Assembly (NCBI RefSeq): GCF_000230675.1 | Contig: NZ_AGIK01000004.1 | Span: forward strand, 219,849-283,848 | DNA length: 64,000 nucleotides | From: Synechococcus sp. WH 8016 | Lineage (GTDB): Bacteria > Cyanobacteriota > Cyanobacteriia > PCC-6307 > Cyanobiaceae | Direction: 5' to 3' | Part shown: piece after piece, positions 29,020 to 38,040 of the stretch | How the letters are laid out: the number at the start of each line of letters is the position of its first letter | Numbering within the stretch: position 1 is the first letter of the stretch | Notes under the pieces: generated by a model | Seen by the model: only the letters and a program-made list of their open reading frames with translations | Database searches by the model: none | Told to the model about the DNA's origin: nothing | Made by a program: the position numbers and the translations under genes

Positions 29020-29820
29020 TCAACCCTTCAAAAGAGACTCTCCCCAAGGTGCCAAGCGCTCCAGCTGCTTCTGAGAGCCAGCAGCTACGACAGGGAAGCC
29101 CATCTCTGAGAGATCGCATCCTGGTTGCAAATGAGCCGGGTGAGGGCCCAGCCAGAGCAGTGGGCAGCCCAGTTCAGTAAGAACAAGCCAAGCTGCAGCC
29201 AAGTCCCAAATTTTGGGAGTGGCCTCGAGCGCACCAGCGGTTTGCCCCATCGCCACACTGACCAAATTAAGGCTTGCAACACCCAAAAGACGAATTTTTC
29301 CAGGGAAGGCCTGGTCTGGTCTTTTCTGAAGAACGCGAATGGATCGACTGCAAAGAGAGATGCATGAACTTCCAGCAGCAACCCTGCTCTCAGGAGTCAA
29401 ACGTTTTTGATTCCGCCAAGCACCTTGTCCTCGAATCGCAACGATCCTCTGACGCAAGGAAGGAATGTCAAGAAAAGCCTCTGACGGCTCCCCGTCTACG
29501 AATCGTGCGATCGAAATAGCCCAATAGGGAATCCCAGAAGCAAAATTTGTGGTGCCATCCAAAGGATCAACCACCCAGTACGCCTGGGTCGACGGGCACT
29601 CTCGACTTCCTTCTTCGCTGAGCACCCCCTCGCCAGGAGCAATCTCAGCTAATCCCTGAACAAAGGCAGCATCACTCCATCGATCGCAGGCTGTGATCAG
29701 ACTTCCATCCGGTTTGACGTCGGACACGATGTGGCCGAAATCATTGCGCTGACGTTCAGCGACTTGGTCGAGTAAACGATGTACCCGCTGGAGTTGCTGA
29801 GGAGTAAGCGGGTCAGGCAC
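29020..29820 (-). CDS. Inositol-monophosphatase family protein (SuhB-like)
   Basis: A 266-residue Mg-dependent phosphatase. The metal site is complete: EEGS (Glu of motif 1), WVVDPLDGTTNF (motif A, with the two Asp) and WDLAAAWLVLTELG (motif B). Substrates in this family include inositol phosphates, histidinol phosphate and other sugar phosphates; sequence alone does not separate them. GTG 29820 gives the usual length and begins 5 nt after the tolC-type stop, while the open frame continues upstream inside that gene. E. coli SuhB also joins the NusA antitermination complex on rRNA operons. Here the gene lies directly upstream of the rRNA operon on the same strand. Confidence 0.85.
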   Translation of the reverse strand: MPDPLTPQQLQRVHRLLDQVAERQRNDFGHIVSDVKPDGSLITACDRWSDAAFVQGLAEIAPGEGVLSEEGSRECPSTQAYWVVDPLDGTTNFASGIPYWAISIARFVDGEPSEAFLDIPSLRQRIVAIRGQGAWRNQKRLTPESRVAAGSSCISLCSRSIRVLQKRPDQAFPGKIRLLGVASLNLVSVAMGQTAGALEATPKIWDLAAAWLVLTELGCPLLWLGPHPAHLQPGCDLSEMGFPVVAAGSQKQLERLAPWGESLLKG

Positions 29821-29825
29821 CCTGG

Positions 29826-31538
29826 TCAGCCCTGAACGACAGGAACCGGAGCTTGACAAGCAGGCCGATTGGGTTGCGGCTCGATGGGGACATCGATACC
29901 GGCCTGGCTTGACTTTGTAGCAGGCAAATTGAGGGCAGAACATGCCATCACTTGGTCAAGTCCTGTACGACGACGCAATTGGGCAATACTGATGTTGTAC
30001 TCAGTAATTGCATTGGCATAGCGAACCTCAGCACTTGTAAGGTCACGCTGTGTATCCACAACTTCCCGTTGAGTGGTCACACCAGCTTGGAAGCGCAGGC
30101 GAGATAGTCGCAACGACTCTGCCGAGGAGAGAACCTCAGTGGAGGTGGTGTGGATATTTTGAGTTGCTTTGCGGAGGTTATAGAAACTTTCTTCCACTTG
30201 AGAACGTATGCGATCACGCTCAGAAGCAAAGTTGAATTTGCTCTGCTCGGCTCGCTGCTTGTTTTGGCGATATTGAGCACGGGCACGCCCACCATCAAAA
30301 ATCGCCCAAGTTGCGTTTAAGCCGACCGCGTTACTTACGTTCCAGTTGTAGTCGTCCATATTAACGGAGCCCGTCTGGCCGCTTTGCCCTTGATTCTTGC
30401 TCGTATTGAAATTATTGAAGATGGTCAACACAGGCTGAACTTCGGCAAGAGCTGCGTTCGCATTACTGTTATTGATGGAAATATCAAGAATAAATTGATC
30501 TAATTCTTCCCGAAATGCATAGGCAGCGATGATGCTTTCTTGAAGGGATGGTTGCCAAATTCCGATCACGCGAGCTGGATTCGCGGCTGTGGGAGTGACA
30601 TCCTGTGGAAGGTCCAAAAGTGCAGCTAAGGCTCGGCGAGCCTGGGCTTGCTCTGCCAAACCGTCTGTGAGCACAAGGCGGTCTCTGGATAGCTGCGTCT
30701 GTGCTTCCAAGACTTCCAGCTTGGTCGCGACTCCAGCTTGATAGCGAGCACTTGCTTGCTGCAAGCTCACCAGAGAAGCTCTCACCGACTGCTGACCAAT
30801 CCTGACCTGCTCATCCTGACGCTGAAGCTGAAAATAACTGGTTGAAGATTGAAGCCTTAAATCCCTCAATGCAATGAGATAGGCATCACTAGCTTTCTCA
30901 AAATTATCGCGTGCTGCAGAAATTTGCGGAACCCGTCTTGGGTCTATCAAATTCCATTGAACTTGAGCCGAAAAATTGGCAGACCATCGTGTTGTATAGG
31001 TGTTGGGCTTTGGCTCGGGAAGCCCAGTTTCGGGGTTACGAGCAGTCCGCGCAAAATCAGGATTTCGGTATTGCTCACCATCTAAATATTGAGGAAGTCC
31101 ATTCGCTGTGAGATTCACGGTGGGGTACCAAGCTGAAATCGCAGCAAGAACTCCTGATTTAGCCTGTTCAACTTGACTTGCAGCAGCTTTCAAGCGGGGA
31201 TTATTAACTTCAACAAGTCGCTCAACCTCGGCAAGGGTTAAGGGGCGAAGTTCACGGATCGTGACCTGAGAAGGGAGATCGGGTAGGGCGAGACTATCTG
31301 GTGACTTCAGCGCATCCAAATCCTCAGGAAGCGTTGTTGCGGCTGGTGGCATGACAGATGGATCGGCCTTAGGACGCGATCCTTTGAGCTCAAGGGCGTT
31401 AGGCAGCGTCGATTGATCCATCAGCAATGAATCAGAGGAAGGCGACTCGCCATTTACAGCCTCAGCAAGTGCAGTCGACGCGCCAAACACAGGCAGGCAA
31501 CCTGCGATTAGAAAAATATGAGCAGCTGTCCGAAGCAC
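29826..31538 (-). CDS. TolC-type outer membrane efflux/secretion channel
   Basis: A 570-residue outer membrane protein. A signal peptide (residues 1-25, ending ALAEA) is followed by a ~70-residue linker and two OEP repeats. The first starts at LTLAEVERLVEVNNPRLKAAASQV, the second near SLQESIIAAYAFREELDQF. Long helices with heptads (QVEESFYNLRKA, TSAEVRYANAITEYNISI) form the periplasmic tunnel. In cyanobacteria such channels serve type I secretion and drug efflux. No inner-membrane partner lies next to it; it precedes suhB by 5 nt. Confidence 0.92.
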   Translation of the reverse strand: MLRTAAHIFLIAGCLPVFGASTALAEAVNGESPSSDSLLMDQSTLPNALELKGSRPKADPSVMPPAATTLPEDLDALKSPDSLALPDLPSQVTIRELRPLTLAEVERLVEVNNPRLKAAASQVEQAKSGVLAAISAWYPTVNLTANGLPQYLDGEQYRNPDFARTARNPETGLPEPKPNTYTTRWSANFSAQVQWNLIDPRRVPQISAARDNFEKASDAYLIALRDLRLQSSTSYFQLQRQDEQVRIGQQSVRASLVSLQQASARYQAGVATKLEVLEAQTQLSRDRLVLTDGLAEQAQARRALAALLDLPQDVTPTAANPARVIGIWQPSLQESIIAAYAFREELDQFILDISINNSNANAALAEVQPVLTIFNNFNTSKNQGQSGQTGSVNMDDYNWNVSNAVGLNATWAIFDGGRARAQYRQNKQRAEQSKFNFASERDRIRSQVEESFYNLRKATQNIHTTSTEVLSSAESLRLSRLRFQAGVTTQREVVDTQRDLTSAEVRYANAITEYNISIAQLRRRTGLDQVMACSALNLPATKSSQAGIDVPIEPQPNRPACQAPVPVVQG

Positions 31539-31562
31539 AATAAAACTGGAACTCTGCGGAGT

Positions 31563-32975
31563 TTAGGTGCTTTTTTCATTGGAGCCGAGTGCAGAGGCCA
31601 CGATCTCAGCTGCTCCATGCACAATTCGGACCGGAACCGGCAAAGTCGCCCTTAATTGATCCAAGGTCATGTCGTCCAAAAACACCGGATCGCCTTGACG
31701 GAGCATGACGGAAGGCAGCAAAAGCTGATCACCAAGATCTTGATCGATGAGGCCATCAAGAAGGTCTTGTCCAGTTAGTAAGCCAGTCACAACTTGATCT
31801 TGCCCCCAGTATGGGCTCGGGAGGCCATACAAGCTGAGCTGGACTCCCTCCACCGCATTGAGCCTCTGCAGGACAGGCTCCAGGGCATTGGCAACCAAGC
31901 GTCCCACCACCCAGCTGCTCCTCACTGGTGTCTCAACAGACTGGGGAAGATTGGTGGTGGCCTCATCCAGCGAAGCGAGAAACGCCCGGATACTGCCAAC
32001 CCCATTTTCCTGCTGAGGAAAGTCTTCGTAGCTCGCGCGCGAGGGCAACGACAACCCCGCAATCAAATACCACTCATCTGAAAGCCAGGCAAAATTGCTT
32101 TCAAATTTGAGCTGAAACTCCTTCTGAAGAGGTTCCACCGCGGCAATCACCTTCCTGGCATCCACTGGAGTGACCGCACGTAAGCCATCAGATGCCGGCC
32201 GGAAGCGAGTCAGGCCAACCGGCACAACGGCGACAGAGAGCACTGCAGGCCAGTCACCGCCTGCAAATTGCGCCAAATCCTTAATGGTGCGCAGCAGCGC
32301 CTCTCCATCGTTTTGATCGGGGCACACCACCACTTGCGCGTGGATCTGCAAATCGCGTTCGGCGAACCAAGCCAGTTGCTGCAACAGCTGACCGGCTCGT
32401 GGATTCTGCAAAAGGCTCGAGCGCAGATCAGGGTCCGTGGCATGGACAGAAACAAATAAAGGAGACAGACGCTGTTGTTCAATCCTGTACCAATCGGAAT
32501 CACTGAGATTCGTCAGGGTGAGGTAAGAGCCGTAGAGAAAACTCAAGCGATAGTCGTCATCCTTGAGATAAAGGCTGCTGCGATGGCCAGGTGGTTGCTG
32601 ATCGATGAAGCAGAAGGCACAGGCGTTGCTGCACTGACGCAATCCATCAAACAAGGCTTCTGTAAAAGCCAGCCCTAGGCCGTCGTCCTCATCCTTTTCC
32701 AGATCCACCTGATGGAGCGCCCCTGCTGCATCGCGTATCTCTAAGTGCAACTCTTCTTCCACGATCAAATAGCGGTAATCGATCAGGTCTCGAGGTCGAA
32801 CACCGTTGATGCTTAACAGCTGATCGCCAGGCTCAAAGCCAAGGTCCTCTCCGATCGATCCAGGCTCGACCGATGCCACCACAGCTGGTGAGGGCTGGCG
32901 AGAAGCACGATCCGGATCAAGAGCCGAAACAGCAACACCGGCAGAAGGTTCATTCCACACGGGGCTCACGGTCAA
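31563..32975 (-). CDS. PDZ / radical SAM protein with DUF512 (cyanobacterial FeS oxidoreductase family)
   Basis: A 470-residue protein. Residues 35-75 form a PDZ-like domain (GSIGEDLGFEPGDQLLSING). Next come the radical SAM cluster cysteines in CSNACAFCFIDQQPPGHR and the C-terminal DUF512 region (from about residue 290, FAWLSDEWYLIAGLSLP). The family is conserved across cyanobacteria and also found in clostridia; its reaction is not known to me. Cluster spacing CxxxCxxC is intact, so the protein is probably active with S-adenosylmethionine. It lies 6 nt after uppP in the same direction and may be cotranscribed. Confidence 0.88.
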   Translation of the reverse strand: MTVSPVWNEPSAGVAVSALDPDRASRQPSPAVVASVEPGSIGEDLGFEPGDQLLSINGVRPRDLIDYRYLIVEEELHLEIRDAAGALHQVDLEKDEDDGLGLAFTEALFDGLRQCSNACAFCFIDQQPPGHRSSLYLKDDDYRLSFLYGSYLTLTNLSDSDWYRIEQQRLSPLFVSVHATDPDLRSSLLQNPRAGQLLQQLAWFAERDLQIHAQVVVCPDQNDGEALLRTIKDLAQFAGGDWPAVLSVAVVPVGLTRFRPASDGLRAVTPVDARKVIAAVEPLQKEFQLKFESNFAWLSDEWYLIAGLSLPSRASYEDFPQQENGVGSIRAFLASLDEATTNLPQSVETPVRSSWVVGRLVANALEPVLQRLNAVEGVQLSLYGLPSPYWGQDQVVTGLLTGQDLLDGLIDQDLGDQLLLPSVMLRQGDPVFLDDMTLDQLRATLPVPVRIVHGAAEIVASALGSNEKST

Positions 32976-32981
32976 CTTCGT

Positions 32982-33833
32982 TCAGTTTGATGCCGAACCA
33001 GACCACCAGACCAGAAGCAGCACACCAAAAAGCAACCGGTACACCACAAAAACCCAGGTGCTGTGGCTCTGGAGATATTTAATGAGCCAGTCGATGGCAA
33101 GCCAGGACACCACTGCCGCAGAGCAGATCCCCACGAAAACAGGTAACACCCCCCCCGCGCTGGGCTCTGAAAAGACGTCCTTCAATTCCACCAATCCAGC
33201 AATCGTGATGGCAGGAATCCCTAACAAAAATGAGAAGCGCGCTGCATCCGCGCGCTTCCATCCATCAAAAAGGGATGCCGTGAGCGTGCTTCCCGAACGA
33301 GAAACGCCAGGGATCAGCGCCAGCACCTGGGCTAAACCCACAACCAATCCATCTCGTCCTTCCACCTGAGTGAGCTGCTTCATTCGCGGCCCGATCCGTT
33401 CAGCGGAGCCCAAGAGAAGTGCCATCACAATCGACACCACGGCAATGGCCGGAACGCTTCTTAGTGGAGAGATTGCATAGTCAGGCCAAAAAAACTTGAT
33501 GCACAAACCAGCAATCAAAATAGGCATGGTGCCAATCACCATCGCAATCCCAAGCCGCGCCTCAGGTTCACGCCATTGACCGCGGCGGACAGCTCCACTG
33601 ATGCCTTTGAGCACTCCCGCCAAATCAGCACGGAAATAGGCAATAACAGCAACGATGCTGCCTAGTTGAATCACAGCGGTCACCGACACGCCAGGGTCAC
33701 CCCATCCAGCAAGAACAGGAACAACTTTTAGATGGGCCGTGCTGCTGATCGGCAAAAATTCCGTGAGCCCCTGCACGACACCAAGCACAAAGTCACGCCA
33801 GCAAGCTTCCAGCAGTCCGGGATCTGGCGTCAA
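32982..33833 (-). CDS. uppP: Undecaprenyl-diphosphatase (BacA/UppP)
   Basis: A 283-residue membrane enzyme that removes the terminal phosphate of undecaprenyl diphosphate and so regenerates the lipid carrier for peptidoglycan and polysaccharide units. Both catalytic segments are present: GLTEFLPISSTAHL (residues 21-34, with the Glu) and PGVSRSGSTLTASLF (about residues 170-184, with the Arg and Ser). About eight membrane spans. The start is TTG 33833. It leads a minus-strand pair with the DUF512 gene. Confidence 0.95.
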   Translation of the reverse strand: MTPDPGLLEACWRDFVLGVVQGLTEFLPISSTAHLKVVPVLAGWGDPGVSVTAVIQLGSIVAVIAYFRADLAGVLKGISGAVRRGQWREPEARLGIAMVIGTMPILIAGLCIKFFWPDYAISPLRSVPAIAVVSIVMALLLGSAERIGPRMKQLTQVEGRDGLVVGLAQVLALIPGVSRSGSTLTASLFDGWKRADAARFSFLLGIPAITIAGLVELKDVFSEPSAGGVLPVFVGICSAAVVSWLAIDWLIKYLQSHSTWVFVVYRLLFGVLLLVWWSGSASN

Positions 33834-34004
33834 AGCGCTCTTTTAATGAGGGCTATACGACTATGAGCCACTACGAGACAAGCCGCACGTGTTAAGGGCG
33901 ACGAGGTTGGCGACGTTTTAATCATTCTTAGGCGCAAGATCCCAACAACCGGTTCAAATCTTCTAATCTTCGAGTCCTTTAGTTACTTCAACGGGGAAGC
34001 ACTT

Positions 34005-34751
34005 TTGCTGAGTGGTCTGATTCAGACGCCAATAACGGACAAGAAGAGCCTGATTATTTCTCAGGCACCATCGGTTTCGTTTCCTCGCTCGTTGTCCTTC
34101 TGGGCATCGGCGTTGGTTGTTCTGCCAGTCTTCCTCCAGGCACCCTGGGTTCGCTTTCACCCGTTTAGCTCCTGTCTGTTCACCGCAGTTCTGCTGACGA
34201 CGGGGATTGTGGCAGTACAGGTTGGCAATGCTGCTTGGAAGCGAGCGGGAACCCTGCTGGTGGGGTTCAGCGGCAGTTGGCTCGCTGGCACCCTGTTCTG
34301 GGGATGGCTGCGCATGCATCCGGTGTGGCACTTACCCATAGAGGCCATCGCCGTACCGCTAGCGATTGGCGGGCTGAAGAGTCGCTGGAAGCTGAGCTGT
34401 TCCTTTTATTTAGCCTCACTCCTGGGCACCGCCTTCACCGATATCACCATGGCCCTGACAGGGGTCATGTCGTTTTGGCCACAGGTTGTTCAAGCCACAT
34501 CGAGCGAGGCCCCCTTTCTGCTCAGCGAAGCAGCAAAGCTGGTTTTGCAACCTGTTTCTCTCTTGATCCTCTCTGCAGCCGCAGGGCTGATCCTCTGGTT
34601 GGCAAAACAGTTTTGGACGCAATCAGCCAGGCCTTCAGAGCATCAAGAGGCTTGGAGAGTGGCCGCTGCTGTCCTTTCCACCACTCTGTTTATCGATGCT
34701 TTGTTTCTCGGGCTCTCCCTCTCAGTCCCAAGCCTGAGCGGTCTGATCTGA
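34005..34751 (+). CDS. DUF3120-like cyanobacterial membrane protein
   Basis: A 248-residue integral membrane protein with six to seven hydrophobic segments. The pattern PVFLQAPWVRFHPFSS near the start, then GTLFWGWLRMHPVWHLPIEA and GTAFTDITMALTG, matches what I recall of DUF3120, restricted to cyanobacteria. TTG 34005 is the first plausible start; the first ~25 residues are polar and may not be translated. It precedes psbU on the same strand by 112 bp. Confidence 0.65.
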   Translation: MLSGLIQTPITDKKSLIISQAPSVSFPRSLSFWASALVVLPVFLQAPWVRFHPFSSCLFTAVLLTTGIVAVQVGNAAWKRAGTLLVGFSGSWLAGTLFWGWLRMHPVWHLPIEAIAVPLAIGGLKSRWKLSCSFYLASLLGTAFTDITMALTGVMSFWPQVVQATSSEAPFLLSEAAKLVLQPVSLLILSAAAGLILWLAKQFWTQSARPSEHQEAWRVAAAVLSTTLFIDALFLGLSLSVPSLSGLI

Positions 34752-34863
34752 AACGAACTGCGAACGCCTGACTGTGCTGAGGCAGCAAAAGGGTTCTGCA
34801 CTTGTATGGTTTCCGTACCGGCGCTGCCGGAAGTTATGTTCCGAATCCCAACGGAGAGTTCAG

Positions 34864-35241
34864 ATGAAGCGCCTGTTGTCCTGGCTGACGGGCTTGGTTG
34901 TGATCGCTGGCCTACTGATAGGCCTTCTCGTTCCCCCCAGTGTTTCTGCCGCTGAGATCAGAAATGTCGCAGACGACAAACTCGCCGAACGTGGCGACAA
35001 GGTTGATCTAAACAATTCCTCTGTGCGCCGCTTTCAGCAATTTCCTGGGATGTACCCCACCTTCGCGGGAAAAATTGTTCTCGGAGGTCCCTATGAGAAC
35101 GTCGATGACGTTTTAGATCTCGACCTTTCCGAACGTCAGAAAGAATTGTTCGAGAAATACCGCGACAATTTTGTGGTCACAGCTCCATCGATTGCGCTCA
35201 ACGAGGGCTTCGATCGCATCAACGACGGTCAGTACCGTTAA
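34864..35241 (+). CDS. psbU: Photosystem II extrinsic protein PsbU
   Basis: A 125-residue lumenal protein that stabilises the oxygen-evolving cluster of photosystem II. The signal peptide covers residues 1-30 (Lys/Arg start, WLTGLVVIAGLLIGLLV core, VSAAE cleavage). The mature part carries the helix-hairpin-helix fold with VDLNNSSVRRFQQFPGMYPTFAGKIV and the closing NEGFDRINDGQYR. ATG 34864 has a GGAGAG ribosome site 5-10 nt upstream. The gene has its own terminator. Prochlorococcus lacks psbU, which helps place the organism. Confidence 0.95.
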   Translation: MKRLLSWLTGLVVIAGLLIGLLVPPSVSAAEIRNVADDKLAERGDKVDLNNSSVRRFQQFPGMYPTFAGKIVLGGPYENVDDVLDLDLSERQKELFEKYRDNFVVTAPSIALNEGFDRINDGQYR

Positions 35242-35257
35242 CACTGATCCAAGCTTT

Positions 35258-35283
35258 AACCGCCAGGTGCACTGGCGGTTTTT
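35258..35283 (+). terminator. Intrinsic terminator of psbU
   Basis: A perfect 9-bp stem AACCGCCAG/CTGGCGGTT with a 5-nt loop is followed by a T tract ending at 35283. The nadB start codon is only 7 nt further on. Confidence 0.9.
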
Positions 35284-35289
35284 GCTCCC

Positions 35290-36969
35290 ATGAGCAGCCA
35301 CGCAACCTCTATCGATCCGATTGCGCCTGGGCCCTGGGATGTGATCGTGATTGGCGCCGGTGCTGCCGGACTGATGACATGTTTGGAGCTTCCAGCGGGT
35401 CTTCGGGTCCTGCTCCTCAATCGAAACACGAGTCGGCGATCGTCGAGTCGCTGGGCTCAAGGAGGAATCGCGGCAGTGACCCGTTCCAACGACAACGCTG
35501 GAAGCCACGGCGAAGACACCGTGAGAGCAGGCGCTGGGCTATGTGATGGGGATGCGGTGCGCCTGTTGGTTGATGAAGCCCCGCAAAGCGTGCTCAGACT
35601 TCAAGAGCTCGGCATGGAGTTTGATCGCAACTCGGATGGATCACTCGCGACCACCCTGGAGGCGGCCCACAGTCATCGCAGGGTTCTGCATGTGCAAGAC
35701 CGCACGGGCAAAGCCTTGGTGGATGTCTTGCGAGAACGCGTGGATGCTCGTCCTGGCTTGCAGCATCGCCGAGGCGTACGGGTCACCCAGCTGTGGGTGC
35801 AAGACAATCGCTGCTGTGGCGTCCAGGTACTCGAAGGCCCGAGGCTTCACTGGATCCCCGCCCGTGCTGTGGTCCTAGCCACCGGCGGTGGCGGCCACCT
35901 TTACACCAACACGACCAACCCAGCACAGGCCTGTGGTGAAGGTGTTGCGCTGGCCTGGCAAGCGGGAGCGGCCATCGAAGACCTGGAATTCATTCAGTTC
36001 CATCCCACAGCCCTCAAGCTTGAACATGCACCCTGCTTCTTGATCTCGGAGGCCGTCCGCGGAGAGGGGGCTCTCCTCGTCGACGCCCTGGGACAAAGCC
36101 CCGTCCAAGAGCTTGCTGGAAAAGACTTAGCCCCAAGAGATCAGGTCAGTCGTGCGCTGGTTCGTCGCATGCAGGCCCAGGGGGTCGCCCACATGGGTCT
36201 GGACCTCACCCCCATCGACGCTCAAACGTTGCAACGGCGCTTTCCCAACATCCTTGAACGCTGCCACAACTTTGGAATCAACCCAGAACAACAGCCCATT
36301 CCAGTGGCTCCAGCGGCCCATTACTGGATGGGAGGTGTCGCCACCGACTTGAAAGCGACGACCAGCCTTCCTGGCCTTTACGCCGTTGGCGAAGTGGCCT
36401 GCACCGGTCTGCATGGAGCCAATCGCCTCGCCAGCAACTCTTTGATGGAATGCCTTGTCTTCGCTAGGCAATTGCGTGACATCGACCTTGGCGATCCACT
36501 CTCAAATGCCACCACAGAGGAACAACGCACGGAAGCACCATCAGACACCGTTCAGGATCATCAAGCGTTCAGCCAACAAGAGCTAAGCCAATCCATCCAG
36601 TGGCTGAGATCAGAGTGCTGGCGTGTGGCCGGCGTTGACCGATCAGCTCATGGCATGAGGGACGTGTTGGGAACTCTGCAGAAAGCAACGCCAATCTTGG
36701 AAGCAATGACTCCTCTCAAGTTGATGCAGCAACAACATCCTGAGCGGAGCACCCTTCTCGATGAAAGCAGGCGGGCAGAGCTGAACCTGATGTTGGATCT
36801 GCTTCATCGCCAGCAAGCCAGTTCTTTGCTGTTGGAGGCTTGTTTGTTCCGAAAGGAAAGCAGGGGCGGACACTTCCGTAATGACACCCCAGCCCCCTTA
36901 CCTCAATGGTGCCGCCATAGCCGCCAAATAAAAGGCCAAGGCATCGGAACGAGAGCAGTGACCTCTTAA
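35290..36969 (+). CDS. nadB: L-aspartate oxidase
   Basis: A 559-residue flavoprotein that makes iminoaspartate, the first step of NAD synthesis. FAD binding: VIVIGAGAAGLMTCLEL (residues 18-34) and SSRWAQGGIAAV. Active site: QFHPTALKLEHAPCFLISEAVRGEGALLVD, and MGGVATDLKATTSLPGLYAVGEVACTGLHGANRLASNSL toward the C-terminal end of the FAD domain; a helical C-terminal domain follows. ATG 35290 follows the psbU terminator almost at once with no ribosome site, so the message may be leaderless or the gene may be read through from psbU. In-frame alternatives such as GTG 35341 would cut into the FAD motif. Confidence 0.94.
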   Translation: MSSHATSIDPIAPGPWDVIVIGAGAAGLMTCLELPAGLRVLLLNRNTSRRSSSRWAQGGIAAVTRSNDNAGSHGEDTVRAGAGLCDGDAVRLLVDEAPQSVLRLQELGMEFDRNSDGSLATTLEAAHSHRRVLHVQDRTGKALVDVLRERVDARPGLQHRRGVRVTQLWVQDNRCCGVQVLEGPRLHWIPARAVVLATGGGGHLYTNTTNPAQACGEGVALAWQAGAAIEDLEFIQFHPTALKLEHAPCFLISEAVRGEGALLVDALGQSPVQELAGKDLAPRDQVSRALVRRMQAQGVAHMGLDLTPIDAQTLQRRFPNILERCHNFGINPEQQPIPVAPAAHYWMGGVATDLKATTSLPGLYAVGEVACTGLHGANRLASNSLMECLVFARQLRDIDLGDPLSNATTEEQRTEAPSDTVQDHQAFSQQELSQSIQWLRSECWRVAGVDRSAHGMRDVLGTLQKATPILEAMTPLKLMQQQHPERSTLLDESRRAELNLMLDLLHRQQASSLLLEACLFRKESRGGHFRNDTPAPLPQWCRHSRQIKGQGIGTRAVTS

Positions 36970-36985
36970 TGGTTGGTTCTTGTGT

Positions 36986-37927
36986 TTAGAAGTCCTTGGG
37001 GCCCTGATATCCAGACAGACGTGCGAGATCTGGAAGCTTTTTCACACCAGAGTCCAGCTCTCCGTTGATCTCCCAGGTTGGGAATCCCTCAATGCCCTTG
37101 CTCTGGCAAAGCTTGGCTTCGTTGTTTTGACCTGTTGGGGCGCATTCAACAACTTTGAGAGTGTCGGCAGCTTCTTTACCGAAGAGCTCCTTCTGTTCAT
37201 GGCAATGAGGGCACCAATAGGCGCTGTACATCACCGCTCCCGAGGCCGTGAGATGTTCGGCAAGAGAGATTTTTGCTGGGTTGCTCTCGCTGAGCACCGG
37301 GGGAGCTGCGCCTGGGCCTGTGGCAACGGCATCAGGACGGGCAGGGTCCAGCACGGAAGCCCAAATCAGGCCACCAAGCAACACGGCCAGAGCGAGAAGG
37401 AAGCCTCGAAACAGCAGTTGGGAGGGGTCGTCCCATCCACCTCCAACCAATGACAACACCAACAAGCACAGGGAGAGCAGAGCCGAAAGAACGCAGAAAA
37501 AACAGAAGGCCTGGATCTTGATCACCATCAGACCCACGAGCACCAGGCTGAACACAGCCATCACGAGGGAGACCGTGAACAAGCCCCACCAGGTGCGACG
37601 CGACAAGTCAGCTTTGTTCTCCGACAAACCTGGGAGCAAAGGCACAACCGCCATGACCAGGACTGCGAGATAGGCGATCAAGCCTGCAAAAGAGAGGGGA
37701 ATGCTGAACCCATCTCCCTGAAACAACGTGCCCCAGGGGCTATTCAGGACCTTGTCGCAACCACCCGCGCCCATCGGGCAGCTGAGATTCCCCAGTACTC
37801 CCCAAAACTTCAGGGTGATCGACCCCGTATCGATCACGCCGACCGTGGCCAAAACGGCCATCACAATTCGGACCCATTTCGAACCTTGGTCCTGCCGGCG
37901 TCGGCTGGTGAGACGCTGAGTTGCCAT
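36986..37927 (-). CDS. VKOR-thioredoxin fusion (disulfide-forming enzyme)
   Basis: A 313-residue membrane protein that oxidises protein thiols in the periplasm or lumen and passes electrons to quinone. The VKOR part has four to five spans with loop cysteines C50 and C57 and the quinone-side pair CFFC (142-145). The C-terminal thioredoxin domain (from about residue 220) carries CPHC at 239-242, plus two further Cys (261, 274). This four-part layout is the known cyanobacterial DsbB/DsbA equivalent. ATG 37927 is used; one more ATG lies one codon upstream. It converges with nadB, leaving 16 nt. Confidence 0.92.
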   Translation of the reverse strand: MATQRLTSRRRQDQGSKWVRIVMAVLATVGVIDTGSITLKFWGVLGNLSCPMGAGGCDKVLNSPWGTLFQGDGFSIPLSFAGLIAYLAVLVMAVVPLLPGLSENKADLSRRTWWGLFTVSLVMAVFSLVLVGLMVIKIQAFCFFCVLSALLSLCLLVLSLVGGGWDDPSQLLFRGFLLALAVLLGGLIWASVLDPARPDAVATGPGAAPPVLSESNPAKISLAEHLTASGAVMYSAYWCPHCHEQKELFGKEAADTLKVVECAPTGQNNEAKLCQSKGIEGFPTWEINGELDSGVKKLPDLARLSGYQGPKDF

Positions 37928-38040
37928 CAAAGGCGATCAATTACCCCTGATTTTGGCAGCAAAGCGTAAGCAATTCAACGTTGAAGCATGGGTGTCATCC
38001 GTTCATCCGCTCCTAAAGTGAGGGATTGCAGGGTCATGCC

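Noticed and set aside
28745..29109. Frames of 73 and 114 codons in the rRNA leader, and a 37-codon MPEEEEG frame on the minus strand
   Set aside because: Composition is rich in Cys, Arg and Ser, the frames cover the pre-16S stem and promoter interval, and none shows a domain.
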